Shown: positions 11,600 through 24,022 of the stretch, one piece after another
Numbering within the stretch: position 1 is the stretch's first letter
How the letters are laid out: each line of letters begins with the position of its first letter
NCBI RefSeq assembly: GCF_021869535.1
Contig: NW_026262593.1
Span: 74,032,822-74,096,821 of the forward strand
Direction: 5' to 3'
From: Mytilus californianus
Lineage: Eukaryota > Mollusca > Bivalvia > Mytilida > Mytilidae
Length of the DNA: 64,000 bases
Notes under the pieces: model-generated
What the model was told of the DNA's origin: nothing
Databases searched by the model: none
Seen by the model: the letters and a program-made list of their open reading frames with translations, nothing else
Program-made: the position numbers and the translations under genes

Positions 11600-12720
11600 A
11601 AGTTTTGCAAGGCCACGATAGAGAAATGGGTAGCTAAGGTTTCTCAAGGGACTTCACGTAGTTATGTGGGATGTATAAATACGCGTCAACGTCAGATAAG
11701 AATAAGGCGTTGAATATGAATTAGGGTAATGACAGCTTTACATTACACCTTTTATGGGGTTCCTTATTTCTCAGGCAGAATGTTTGACCCTATGTAACAA
11801 TTTTTTAGGCTGTCAAAATCCAAAATACCTCGTCCTTTATACCAGTCCAAGACTATTTAATTTGTTCCAAAACTCTGCTCTTTGTAGTCTTTTTTATTTA
11901 AACCACTCTATTGTTGTCACCGATTGTAATGTTATTTGGTAACTCATAGATGAATGCAATATAACAAGACTTTTAGATGAAAATGTTTTCTGTTGGTTTA
12001 TATGCCAAATTTGGTTAAACCATGAAATCAAATATCCTAAATCCACGAAAATTGGTACCCACGAAAATAAATAATCCACAGTATTCATTATGACTCCCCC
12101 AAAAGGGGTGACTGAAGAATAGAAATATGGTCACCATTGGTCTTCCTCCGACCGGCAGTAAAACCCTCGTCAAAGTGGGGCGTTAGTTTAGCTGTGCGGG
12201 ATGTATCAAGTACGCAGCCACGTCCGGTCAGAATGGAGACGTGAAATCCGATTTCTCGTGTAATGATAGTGCCAGGCTAAATTTCTGTCCCTATCCAATA
12301 TACCCTCATTTTCCCGTGGCAGTCCAAATTTCCCCGACCTTCATCCCGGACGGCCTCTATTACAGCACCTACCTATTGCATTTATTGTTAAATTGTCGCG
12401 ACACATGCATGAAACATTTGCCACTGGACATTAAGCAACCAACAAGCAATCAATCAACTTCGCCCGAGAGAGCTGCAATCTTTGTAATTTAGGTTAAAAA
12501 CATGTCTTATAAATCATCTCAATACCGAATCACCTCCTCCTCGTCTTGGGAATTACACAGTACTCCCTACAAAACTGATATCAATTGTGTCTGAAGTACT
12601 TCTCTTTCTATCCGTTCATGTTAAAGCATATAACAAATACACTGATAACTAAGAAATATATGTGGGATGTATGAATACGAATCTACGAAAATTCATATGA
12701 TGTCATTTAAGGGAGCCAAC
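11600..12720. repeat. Segmental duplication, unit 1
   Basis: Contains, in order, a GACTTCACGTAGTTATGTGG segment, TTGACCCTATGTAACA, TGTAATGTTATTTGGTAACT, an S1 copy and a GCCCGAGAGAGCTG segment. Most of this order is repeated from 12725, and pieces again from 14.25 to 15.45 kb. Small open frames here are not supported by splice sites or family similarity. Confidence 0.6.
12094..12452 (+). mobile_element. SINE-like repeat S1
   Basis: Runs from AAAAGGGGTGACTGAAG to CAATCAATC. It is internally shortened relative to other copies: the CACGCTCTTTGCACG segment is missing. It is embedded in duplication unit 1. Confidence 0.7.
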
Positions 12721-12724
12721 AACT

Positions 12725-13725
12725 AACCACGATATAGAAATCGGTTCAAATCTCTCCGTTTAAGAACCAAGGTGTCGCCTGAATGGTTTTCACGTAGTTC
12801 TGTGGAATGTATATATACGCATCCACGTCAGATCAGAACTGGGGACGTTAAAAATAATGTAGGGTATTTATACGCTTTCTACAGCTGTAGATTAAAACGT
12901 TTTGATGGTTGCCTATCCGAAGCAAAATTGTTGACCCTATGTAACATGTCTTTGTGTTTGTGGTTGTCATAATCCCAAATACCCCATCCTTTAGACCAGC
13001 CGAAGACTAATAAATGTGTTCCAAAATTGTGTTCTATGTGGTCCTTTTAATTAAATCAACCAATCGTTGTCGCCGACTGTAATGTTATTTGGTAACTCAT
13101 AGATGACATGCAATATAACAAAGACTTTTTTGAGATGAAGATTTTGAGATGAAGATTTTGAGATGAAGATGTTTCTATTGGTTTATATGCAAATTTTGGT
13201 TAAACCATAAAATCAAATATCCTCAATCCACGAAAATAAATAATCCACAATTATTCATTATGACTCCCCCAAGAGTGTCCGGAAAATAGAAATATGGCCA
13301 CCATTGGTCTTCCTCCTACCGGCAGTAAAACCTTCGCCTAAGTTGGGCGTCCGTTTGGCTTTGCGGGATGTATCAAGTACGCAGCCACGTCCGCTCAGAA
13401 TGGGGACGTTAAATCCGATGCCTTGTTTAAAGAGATTGACACGCTCATTGCACGTTTAGAACACATGCAGCAACTCTTTGAGCGGTTCGTAGGTGGCCTG
13501 TTGAAAGGCTAAATTTCTGCCCCTATCGAATATACCCTCATTTTTCCGTGGCAGTCCAAATTTACCCGACCTTCATCCCGGACGACCTCTATACCATGTA
13601 CAGGACCTACCAATTGTATTTATTATTAATTTGTTCTCGTGAACATGCATGAAACATTTGCCACTGGACATTCAGTAATCAACAATCAATCACTATGACT
13701 CCATCTTAAATGTTCAGGATTAAAT
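12725..13725. repeat. Segmental duplication, unit 2
   Basis: Parallels 11600-12720 (TTTTCACGTAGTTCTGTGG, TTGACCCTATGTAACA, TGTAATGTTATTTGGTAACT). It also carries a 14-bp triplication (TTTGAGATGAAGAT) near 13130-13170 that unit 1 lacks. Confidence 0.6.
13265..13692 (+). mobile_element. SINE-like repeat S1 with probable target-site duplication
   Basis: Full-length copy. TATGACTCC precedes it (near 13259) and recurs directly after the CAATCAATCAC tail (near 13694), which is consistent with a target-site duplication of about 9 bp. Confidence 0.7.
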
Positions 13726-14252
13726 TTATTTGAGGTACAAATTACATAAAAAAGAAAAGGAATAACAGGACTTTCACTGTTTTTTTCAGTTTTATTTGTG
13801 AACATTTAAACAAACAAAAAGCTTTCCTGATTGATTGCTACTAGTATGTATTATAGGTCTTAAACAAAATTGTTTAATCTGAACACATGTCGTTATGCCC
13901 GTCTGAGGTCACGAGCCTTAGCATGTCAGTCGTTGTTTTTTGTCAAATCTGATTGAATTTTTTTCATTTGTTGAATTTGGTATAGGTTGCTGATCTTTGA
14001 AAGTCTTTGATGAATTGTTGAAATTCAGAGACTTTATTGAGTCAAATTTTGGGCTTCTGAAGTGTAATTTGATGAAAGCCGTACGCGTATTATTACCAAG
14101 TTATATTTGTTTATCATTGGATCACTGTTTCATTGACAGATACACCACATCTACTTTATTCTTACTTATATTATTCATTTTAAATAGAGATAAAGAGAAA
14201 GTAATCCACTATACAAAACATAAAATTTAGGTCTGCTGCCTTCATCTTAACA

Positions 14253-14666
14253 AGAACCCCAAGGGTGACTAGGGATAGAGATATGGTCACTAAGATTATC
14301 TTCCTACCGGCAGTACAACCCTTGCCAAGGTGGAGCGACATATTGACTATGCGGGATGGACAAGTACGCAACCACGTCCACTCAGAATTGGGACATTGAA
14401 TGCGAAGCTTCATGTACAGTGACTGCCATGCTGTCTGCACACTAAGAACCCTTGCAAAAACTCTCTGAGGGGTCCGAAGGTGGCCTGTTGTTAGGCAAAA
14501 TGTCCGTATCTAATAAACACTCATTTCCCAGTGGCAGTCAATATTTCTCCTACCTTCATCCCAAATGGCCTCCATTACAGGACCTACCCTTTGCATTTAT
14601 TATTAAATTGTCCTGAACATGCACGAAATATTTGCCACTGGATATTAAGCAACCAACAATCAATCA
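14253..14666 (+). mobile_element. SINE-like repeat S1
   Basis: Full-length but diverged copy from CCCCAAGGGTGACTAGGG to CAATCAATCA. It is followed by the GCCCGAGGGAGTTGG segment that also follows the copy at 12.1 kb, so it belongs to the same duplicated unit. Confidence 0.7.
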
Positions 14667-14822
14667 AACTGCCCGAGGGAGTTGGAATCCTTGTAATTTA
14701 AGAAAAAAAATGTATAAATCATCTCGATACCGAAACACCTCCTCCTCAGCTGGGGAATTACACAGTACTCTCTGCAACACTGATATCAACCCAGTTTCAT
14801 AATTATGCACATGTTAGTACAT

Positions 14823-15234
14823 GATGTCTGGGGAATAGAAGTATGGTCACCATTGGTCTTCCTCCGACCGGCGGTAAAACCTCGCCAAAGTGGAGCGTCT
14901 GTTTGGCTGTGCGGGATGTTCTCAATTGCAGCCATGTCCGGTCAGAATGGGGACGTTAAATTCGATGCCTCGTGTAAAGAGAGTGCCACGCTCTTTACAC
15001 GTTAAGAACCTTTGCAACAACTCTTTGAGAGGTCCGTTGGTGACCTGTTGCAAGGCTAAATTTCTGTCCCTATCCAATATACCCTGATTTCCCGTGGTAG
15101 TCTAAATTTCTCCGACCTTAATACTGGACGCCTCTTTTTCAGAACCTACCTATTGTATTTATTGTTAATTTGTTCTCGTTCTGAATATGCATGAAATATT
15201 TGCCACTGGACGTTAAGCAACCATCAATCAATCA
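14823..15234 (+). mobile_element. SINE-like repeat S1
   Basis: Nearly full-length copy from GTCTGGGGAATAGAAG to ATCAATCAATC. It is joined to a third partial copy of the duplicated segment (GCTTCACGTAGTTCTATTGG, 15237-15450). Confidence 0.7.
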
Positions 15235-15639
15235 ATCTTTCGACAGAGCCATAATAGAGAAATCGGTACAAATCTTTCCTTCAAAGGGCTAGGGTTTCGC
15301 CTTATGGTGCTTCACGTAGTTCTATTGGATGTATGATCATAATTGGGACGTTGAATATGACGTAGGGTACTGACGACACGCTTTCTACAGCCATCGTAGT
15401 GACTATGAATGCAAGCCAGACCTTCTTCTCAGATGACATTTGAGATCCCCTGGCCACACTAAGGCAGACCTCAATCGACTGACCATTACAATCATAGTCC
15501 ACAACACTGCTTGGTCTAGGGAGGATAGACTTGTTTGGGAAAGATTTTGGATAAGAAAATTAAAAATAAATTGGCATCAAATGGGATCAATGAAATATGT
15601 AGTTCTAATTCGTACAGTGCTTTTAATTTGGCTATATCA

Positions 15640-16110
15640 CATATAACTACGCAGTCTTTGTTGCTATTCCTTTTACCTTTGTCAACTATAAAATTATAAC
15701 GGGTTAAATCGCAGGGTACTATAGGTATACATCATTTTGGAATGTATAAGTACGCAGCCACGTTCAATTCCTTAACCTTTGTCAAAATTTTATTTTATTT
15801 AATCATTATCAAACTGCTATTTATTTGAGGTGTGTAAATACGCAGCCTCTGTTGAAACTACTTTACCGTCGTCAAATTTGAAATATAATTTCAGCTCAAA
15901 TCGGTCAGTGCTGTTCATTTGAGAATGTATTTCTACGCAGTCTTAGTTGTCATATCTTAACTTTCGTCCCCTTTGAAATTATAAAAATGTACCAGTTCAT
16001 ATCACACATTACTATTTTTGTACGAAGGATATTTATTCAGTCTCTGTTGTAAATACCTAACCAACGTCATTTTTGAAAATTTAGAATTGTACACGCGTTG
16101 TTGTTTTCTG
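15640..16110. repeat. Degenerate tandem repeat, period ~90-105 bp
   Basis: About five units, each marked by a TACGCAGTCT or TACGCAGCC-like start followed by TTGT and an AACCTTTGTCAAA-like segment (near 15648, 15750, 15838, 15933 and 16032). Non-coding. Confidence 0.55.
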
Positions 16111-16635
16111 TTTTAATTGCATTAATTTAAAGATTGTTATAGTTAAATCAGAATCGATTGATATGATTCTTTTTACATCATAATCATACTGATGAAGGAT
16201 ATATGTTATCCGAAATATTTATAGATGACTACATTTAATGTTTCCTCTTTTTAATATTGGTGTTGACCTTTTTAAGTGTTCATATTAAATCCGCATGCTC
16301 ATTACATAATTGTGATAAGTTTAAATTCTTGCCAAATAACGACCATTAACCGGACATAGAAAGTAACATACATGTAACAGGGAAGCTGTATTTGAGAAAA
16401 AACAAACAAGTATTTGCAAAACTTTTAAAGTCATCTAATAAAAATTAAATTAAGGTTTATACTTCTGACAAAAATAAACCTCTCCTTCTCTGTTGTACCC
16501 TCGGTATACAGTGGAATATTCTAAAGACAAGAATTAGGAGTTATACCGCCATTAATTAATATAGCTTCTAAAAGAATGATAATGGTTAAAAGATTAAAGA
16601 TACGAAAGGAAAATATGTAAACAACGATATTACTT

Positions 16636-16695
16636 AGATTAAGGTCGTCCTGCCTTGTTCTTATTTTTGCTCTGTCATCAGGAATCTTTTCAACC
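16636..16695 (-). CDS. Candidate short internal exon (possibly of the NHL gene)
   Basis: On the minus strand a pyrimidine-rich acceptor (TTTTGTTTTCAG) precedes a short open stretch encoding VEKIPDDRAKIRTRQDDLNL, and a GTAATA donor follows. It ends one base into a codon. The NHL exon at 10425 begins with two bases that would complete such a codon, so the two could splice in frame. No family assignment is possible from 20 residues and the link is inference. Confidence 0.3.
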
Positions 16696-16920
16696 TGAAA
16701 ACAAAAATACAACAACCTTTAATTGGACGAAATTCCGACATAATTATAATGTCGCTAAACTGTACATAATGTTATACTGAACATAAAACACAGTAGAGTC
16801 CCACGGAATTTTAACATAGTCCGGTATAAACAACGATTCAGAACTAACATGAATACTAGTATTGATATACACAAAATAGTTGTATGTCAAATGTGAAAGA
16901 ATAAGAAAAAAACTAAAGAC

Positions 16921-17148
16921 TAATAAAATTGAGAATGGAAATGGGGAATTTATCAAAGAGACAACAACCCGACTAAACAGCAGAAAACAGCCGACGGCCA
17001 CCAATGGGTCTTCAACACAGCGAGAAAATCCAGCACCCAGAGGCGGGCTTCGGCTGGCCTTAAACAAAATGTGTACTAGTTCAATGAAACATTAAACTCC
17101 AAAACATATAAATGAACTAAAATTAAAAAACTAGACTAACGAAGGCCA
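16921..17148 (+). mobile_element. Interspersed repeat R2, 5' part
   Basis: Contains GAGAATGGAAATGGGGAAT, AAAGAGACAACAACCCGAC and CCACCAATGGGTCTTCAAC. It continues after the inserted element as AGGCTCCTGACTTGGGACAG (17572-17620). A minus-strand piece of the same family is at 58.6 kb. I recognise this as a common mussel repeat from memory; no search was run. Confidence 0.6.
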
Positions 17149-17150
17149 TA

Positions 17151-17569
17151 CACTGCTACTTTTGCATAGGTACAATTTCTGTACTAAAAATCTGTAGTAC
17201 TGGAAATCTACTTTTAATATTTAGTACAATTTTATACTTCAAAATTATTGTGATATTTAGGTACCTGTATTTTACAGTACTTGATTTGTACTAAAAATGT
17301 TGGTACAGAAATAATACCAACAGTGATCACAATATTCCGTGTTTGAAAATCATAACTTTAAGAGATTTGAAATAGACAAACTTTCAAAATGCTGAAAATG
17401 TAATGGTAGTAACCAAAAACCTGTAGTACTTAAATTTGAAGTACAAATCAAGTACTGTAAAACACAGGTACCTTAAAATAATAAAATAATAGTACTGAAT
17501 ATTAAAGATAGATTTCCAGTACTACAGATTTTTGGTACAGAAAAAGTACCCATTGGAAAAGTAGCTGTG
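17151..17569. mobile_element. TIR element (MITE) with TA flanks inside repeat R2
   Basis: Ends are CACTGCTACTTTTGC and, reading the right end in reverse, CACAGCTACTTTTCC. The inverted arms can be followed inwards for about 150 bp (TGTAGTACTGGAAATCTA, then a TTAATATT-AGTAC stretch, on both sides). TA is present on each side (17149-17150 and 17570-17571), as expected for Tc1/mariner-type insertion. No transposase frame, so non-autonomous. R2 is continuous on either side. Confidence 0.75.
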
Positions 17570-17621
17570 TAGGCTCCTGACTTGGGACAGGCGCAAAAAT
17601 GCCGTATAGTCGGCTAGATGT

Positions 17622-18270
17622 GCTTTACATTCATTGATTATTTCCATAACAAAATAATCTAATTAATGTGTTCGGATGTTCATTATACAGCTTATAATAT
17701 GACTTTAGATTGTTTTATTGAAAAACAAGCTGTTTCGTCACTGATCAACAAAATAACCTTATTCGACACTTAAATAATCTAGATTAAAACCTTTTTTTTT
17801 TGAAATATTTTCAAAATATTGAGTTCAATCATGAAAACTGATGAATCTTTGTTACAACACTATTAAATGCAATCAACATAATAAACTTTCAACTTCACCA
17901 AACTGTACAATTTGAAGTAGATTCTAAATTATTTATTTTGTAAAAATATTTCCTTTCTCTATTGGTACTGTACACGTATACCTAACAACAAAATTATTTT
18001 CATTTACCTGTGTTTAAAGTTATTGCAAATGGATGGTATTTTTGTTCGAGCATATTGTTTTTCTTTAATTGTTTAACATTTCTTACCGATATAATATGTT
18101 ACTTTTATTATTCTTCCCTTAGTTTATTTTGTATTTTCATTGTGTCATAGGTCAAATTTATTTGTTCAGTGTATGTTCAATGGTGTTAATATGTCCTTTG
18201 ATTGAGTTAAGCTATTTCAGTTGATATTTTATAGTGTGTCTTTCTATGTTGTGATGTTACACTATTGTTT
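17622..18270. other. No gene seen
   Basis: AT-rich sequence without supported exons. Confidence 0.4.
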
Positions 18271-18274
18271 CAGA

Positions 18275-18605
18275 AAAAGGGTGAAGGTTTGGTACCATTA
18301 AAACGTTTAAACCCGCTGCATTTGTTTGCACCTGTCCTAAGTCAGGAATCTGATGTTCAGTAGTTGTCGTTTGTTGATGTGGTTCATAAGTGTTTCTCGT
18401 TTCTCGTTTTTTATATAGATTAGACCGTTGGTTTTCCCGTTTGAATGGTTTTACACTAGTATTTTTTTGGGGCCCTTTATAGCTTACTGTTCGGTGTGAG
18501 CCAAGGCTCCGTGTTGAAGACCGTACTGTGACCTATAATGGTTTACTTTTATAAATTTTGACTTGGATGGAGAGTTGTCTCATTGGCACTCATACCACAT
18601 CTTCT
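18275..18605 (-). mobile_element. Interspersed repeat R1, minus-strand copy
   Basis: The reverse complement carries the R1 start (AAGATGTGGTATGAGTGCC) near 18600 and continues through AGGCCCC-like and CCTGACTTAGGACAGGTGC segments. Confidence 0.65.
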
Positions 18606-18809
18606 TATATCTATATATGTGGTAAATGAAACAGAATTGTTTACACATTTATCTTATTCAAAGATGAAAAAAAAACATTACATCAACTGGTTATCCAAGG
18701 AGGGAATGATTGAAGAGAAATATATATGTTGAATAAACAGAGTAGATGTGAGTGGCATGATTCACAAGGAGTTAATAACAAAAATTTATGTGTTTTTTAC
18801 AACTGTAAT

Positions 18810-18831
18810 CCCCCCCCCCCCCCCCCCCCCC
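18810..18831 (+). repeat. Poly-C tract (22 C)
   Basis: An uninterrupted run of 22 C, followed by AAA and a T run. Its length in any assembly should be treated as approximate. Confidence 0.9.
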
Positions 18832-18849
18832 AAACTTTTTTTTTATTAG

Positions 18850-20335
18850 GAAATTGTCCTAAATAGACAAACACACAAGTTTCAACAAATTGAACTGCAG
18901 TTGAGCCTCAAAGCTGACAGTCAAACATGTTTAATATGTATTTGAATGTAGTATAAGTAAACACATAATGTATAGTGAAATCACCTTGAGGCCTATGATA
19001 GCAAATAACACTTTGAAAAAGATATCAGCTTCTAATTTTGTGCACCAGACGCATGTTTCGTCTTCAAAACGCATGATTTTAACCTGCAAAGAGAACAGAT
19101 AAAAACATTAAGATTCAATAAAAGAAAAATGTCAACGTGAAAGTATATTTATGATCTAACACATGTTTAATAGTAAATATGTTGATTTACTGATTTAATA
19201 TTCTGCTGAAAATATTAGTTTGCATTCGGATACAGAAAAGACCAAGTTCTACACAATTATATTTTTCAAGAGAGAAACAAAAATATTGGAATATATGAAT
19301 ATAAATGTTTGAGTGAGAATATTTATTTAATTGGTTTATTTCTTTTAATTTGGTAGTCCAGTTTTGATAATAACTATCGCCCTTCCTTTAAATGGATTGT
19401 TGTTTGTTAACTCAGGATAACAATTTAAGTTGGAATTGAGTTTTTATTTACTTATAGTTCGGCCTCGAGCTTCACAAAAGACACATTATTTAGCATATGG
19501 TGCAAGACGAGTCATTACGTTTAATGTTTTTGTTAAAGATGTGATTTTTATATGCTGATTTTCCGAGGTGAACGCACTTTTAAGGCGTCAATTCATTTTG
19601 ATGTATCCTTGCAATGTGTTTAATCATCCACTTGATTTGAAATATTTTCATTGAAAAATCTGTTATATAAAGTACTCACCTCGATTATGTTAGATTCAAA
19701 CCATTTTACAAGAGTAACGGGACTTTGACAATCTGTTCGAGAATGGATGCAAAACTATGTTTAGTTGATCGTTATAGTGTGTGCCATACCGATCTAACCA
19801 GTTTTACATGAGTTATAGGACTACTGCTATTTTTTGAAGTATTGTGACAATAACATCTTGTAAACGCAACTCCACTTAACCTGTTCACCTAGAAACCTGT
19901 CATACTTGGTATGACTGGTTGCCATCATGTGTGGAAGACCATAAAGTACCGTCATTTTGATTTGACTATTTAAATGGGAATTAGTGGACTTTTATTATTT
20001 TTTGAATATATGACATATTGTGACACACAGTTTATTTTCGCATTAATACAGCTCGGAGTAGCAATCTTGTTTATATGTGTTAAGAAAGACTGACTGTATA
20101 CAAAATTAAATTAACAAATTGCTTCATTTCACAACCATTTAAAACAATATTTTAATTGCTGGATAAAGTTAAAAATAATTTGCTTTAATTTAAATTATTC
20201 AATATGTGAGTACTTTTAATTCATTTGTTCATTATGTCTTGGATTAATTTTGTCTACTAGTAATGTTTTATTTTGTGTAATTTCAATTAAGACATTTATT
20301 TTGTGGGAGGTTTGATACTGAATTGAAAATCGATA
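18850..20335. other. No gene seen
   Basis: AT-rich. A repeat-derived hairpin-like stretch (GACGCATGTTTCGTCTTC) lies near 19050. No exon could be supported on either strand. Confidence 0.35.
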
Positions 20336-20342
20336 GTGTTTA

Positions 20343-20760
20343 AGGTTGCACTTTGTAATTACAGCTGTTTCACAAGCCACGCCTCTTTTGGGGAGATATA
20401 TAATATCCATAGATATTTTGCTTTGTTTACGTACTGGTTCCCATATTTGATCTTTATGTTACCAGTATGAAAACATATGGTAGCGCCGCTAATTGAATTC
20501 TGAGGAAGACCAAAGTGAAGGTAGGGGTAGTACAGAATTTTAGTATAAGTTTAAACTCTTAGCAGTTCGGGGCATATAAATGTTGAAAATATGCCGCACA
20601 GCTTTATGTTTTGACCATTAAATAAAATAGTAGTGCATATCAACTTTCCGTTCTAGGATATAATTTTTTACGAAACTTCATAGTAAAAGTGGCACAGTTT
20701 TAGCCGCAAAGGAAGTTCCTATGAGAAATTGCATTGTCTATATTTACAGAGGTGCAACCT
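20343..20760 (+). mobile_element. TIR-bounded element T1, left copy
   Basis: Begins AGGTTGCACTTTGTAA and ends TTTACAGAGGTGCAACCT, so the termini are inverted copies of AGGTTGCAC. It is about 418 bp. It is matched by a direct copy at 24023-24464, with many long identical stretches such as TTTTACGAAACTTCATAG. No coding frame. TTA immediately precedes it. Confidence 0.7.
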
Positions 20761-20817
20761 ATATAGGGTGAAAAAAGAGAACATATAGAATTTCACCAAA
20801 TCTGGTTTATCTCAGAG

Positions 20818-23800
20818 ATTTTAATGAAATTAACTCAAATATAAAGTTTTTTTAAATATTTCTTGAAGATTTGTACAATCCTGGGACTTGACTACATGTA
20901 TGATGACTCAGCATAAATTCACAGTTTACAGTATGCATAGTTTACTTAAAGCCCTGAATGCAAAATAAATTCAGAATATATGCATATTTGTAATTTAAAT
21001 TGTTTAGAATTGCTTATATTTACTCTTCGCAGTCATTGAAACTCATAGATCCTTGATTAATATGGTTGTTGGGGTGTTTTTGTCCTGTCGATAACCCAAA
21101 AGTAAGCCTTTACACCTGAATGTGTTTTTTTGTGACCGCGGCATAAAAAAATACATCCTATAAATACAAAAATATTTCAATAAAACTAACAATAGTGTTT
21201 TCTATCCATATTCACAGAAACAGCAGAATAATTTAGCAAATTTGAGGCCAATGTGGCAAAAAAACAGCAAAATGCCTACACTTTGGTCATAAAACAGAAA
21301 ATTTTACCTGTAAACGCTAAGATCTTTTTATTTTTAAGATCTTTAGTATAGAAAACAGTAATTGTGCAAGGAAGTTATGCAAAAACTTTTGCAAATATGT
21401 CTTTGTTTAAACACTTCTAGTTCATATATTAGCTAAAGTATGTTAGATATATGGTAAGAGATGATATTGTTGGGACAGGATTTCTAAACTGACCATTTGA
21501 GACATAAATTGTGAACTTTTATTGACAAAGATGTGGACTGGAGACAGAGGCAGGATTGGATACTTTATATAATCTTGAATGTTATAATGATTAATATTCT
21601 GAAATGCTTTCAATTAGTTATCAGAATAGTTTCAAACAGGTTCTATACATTTCATGTCAGAAAACATGTACATAGGGTAAGCTGACAATAATTAGAGTCT
21701 TGTTTTCAAATTCTTTAAAAATTGAAACAGGAGTTGGGGTATAAAATGTACTGATTTTAATGAAATTAACTCAAATATAAAGTTTTATAAATATTTGTTG
21801 AAGATTGAGAAAATCCTGGGCCTTAACTATGATGACTCAGCATTAATTCACAGTGTACAGTATGCATAGTCTACTTAAAGCATGTAAAGCCCTGAATGCA
21901 AAATAAATTCAGAATATATGCATATTTGTAATTAAAATTGTTTAGAATTGCTTATTTTTACTCTTCGCAGTCATTGAAACTCATAGATCCTTGATGAATA
22001 TGGTTGTTGGGGTGTTTTTGTCCTGTCGATAACCCAAAAGTAAGCTGTAACACCTGAATGTGCTTTTTTGTGACAGCGGCATAAAAAAATACATGCTAGA
22101 AATACAAAAATACCTCAATAAAACTAGCAAAAGTGTGTTCTAATCTTAACATGTACTAAATATTCCATACTCACAGAAACCGCAGAATAAATTATCAAAT
22201 TTGAGGCCCCAGTGGCAAAAAAAAAAAGAGAAAAATGCCTACCCTTGGGTCATAAAACAGATAATTTAACCTGTAAATGCTCAGATTTTTTTTATTTTAA
22301 TGTCTTTTGTATAATAAACAGTAACTGTGCTTGGAAGTAATGCAAAAATCAGATGTTAGCAGTCAGTTCTATAAAACTTTTAGTGAATTCATACATCAGA
22401 CTGGTAACTTCATACATACAACTTTTGCAAATATGGCTTTGTTTAAACACTTCTAGTTCACATATTAGCTAAATTATGTTACATATATGGTAAGAGATGA
22501 TAATATTGGGATAATATTTTTCTAAACTGACCATTTGATGCAGAAATTGTGAAATTTATTGACAAATAGGTATACAGTAAGATGTGAACTTGAGACAGAA
22601 GCAGGATTGGATACTTTATATGTAATCTTGAATGTTGGAATGATTACTACTAAACTTTACATTTATAATATGCTGAAATCCTTTCAATTTGTTATCAGAA
22701 TAGTTTCAAACAGGTTCCAAACATTTCATGTTAGAAAACATGCACATAGGGTAAGCTGACAATAATTAGTCTTGTTTTCAAATTCTTTAAAAATTGAAAC
22801 AGGAGTTGGGGTATAAAATGTACTGATTTTAATGAAATTAACTCAAATATAAAGTTTTATAAATATTTGTTGAAGATTGAGAAAATCCTGGACCTTAATT
22901 ATGATGACTCAGCATTAATTCACAGTGTACAGTATGCATAGTCTACTTAAAGCATGTAAAGCCCTGAATTCAAAATAAATTCAGAATATATGCATATTTG
23001 TAATTTAAATTGTTTAGAATTGCTTATATTTACTCTTCGCAGTCATTGAAACTCATAGATCCTTGATGAATATGGGTGTTGGGGTGTTTTTGTCCTGTCG
23101 ATAACCCAAAAGTAAGCTGTAACACCTGAATGTGCTTTTTTGTGACAGCGGCATAAAACAATACATGCTAGAAATACAAAAATACCTCAATAAAACTAGC
23201 AAAAGTGTGTTCTAATCTTAAATATGTACTAAATATTCCATACTCACAGAAACCGCAGAATAAATTATCAAATTTGAGGCCCCAATGGCAAAAAAAACCA
23301 GAGAAAAATGCCTACCCTTGGGTCATAAAACAGATGATTTAAAATGTAAATGCTATGATTTTATTGAATTTAAAGGTCTTTTGTATAGAAAACATTGACT
23401 GTGCTTGGAAGTTATGCAAAAATCAGATTTTAGCAGTCAGTTCTATAAAACTTTTAGAGAATTCATACATCAGACTGGTAACTTCATACATACAACTTTT
23501 GCAAATATTTTTTTGTTTAAACACTTCTAGTTTATATATTAGCTAAATTATGTTAGATATATGGTAAGAGATGATATTGTTGGGACTAGATTTCTAAACT
23601 GACCATTTGAGGCAGAAATTGTGAACTTTTATTGACAAATAGCCATACAGTAAGATGTGTACTGGAGACAGAGGCAGGATTGGATACTTTATATATAATC
23701 TTGAATGTTGGAATGATTAACTACATGTACTATACTTTATATTTATAATATTCTGAAATGCTTTCAACGTGTTATCAGAATAGTTTCAAACAGGTTCTAA

Positions 23801-23906
23801 ACATTTCAAGTCAGAAAACATGCACATACAGTAAGCTGACAATAACTAAAGTCTTGTTTTCAAATTCTTTAAAAATTGAAACAGGGGTGGGGGTATAAAA
23901 TGTACT
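20818..23906. repeat. Three ~1-kb tandem units between the T1 copies
   Basis: Units start with ATTTTAATGAAATTAAC at 20818, 21754 and 22826 and end in a GGGGTATAAAATGTACTG-like stretch. The last two are almost collinear and very similar. The first is shorter and lacks about 70 bp that contain CATCAGACTGGTAACTTC in the others. No open frame is conserved across units, so this looks non-coding. Confidence 0.85.
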
Positions 23907-24022
23907 GTAAAAGAAAAGTTAGAGTATATGGAGTTATTTCTTTAAGACTAATTCTGAGAAATAAGTAGTGTTGTTAGAAAAAGTGTTTTTCAAGAGTTTT
24001 CTTTTTGAATAAATGTTAGTAT

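Noticed and set aside
19000-19083. Minus-strand exon candidate after a TCTTTGCAG acceptor (MRFEDETCVW-like translation)
   Set aside because: The coding part coincides with a GACGAAAC-GCGTCTGG hairpin repeat that I recall as common in mussel sequence, so the splice-like context is probably chance.
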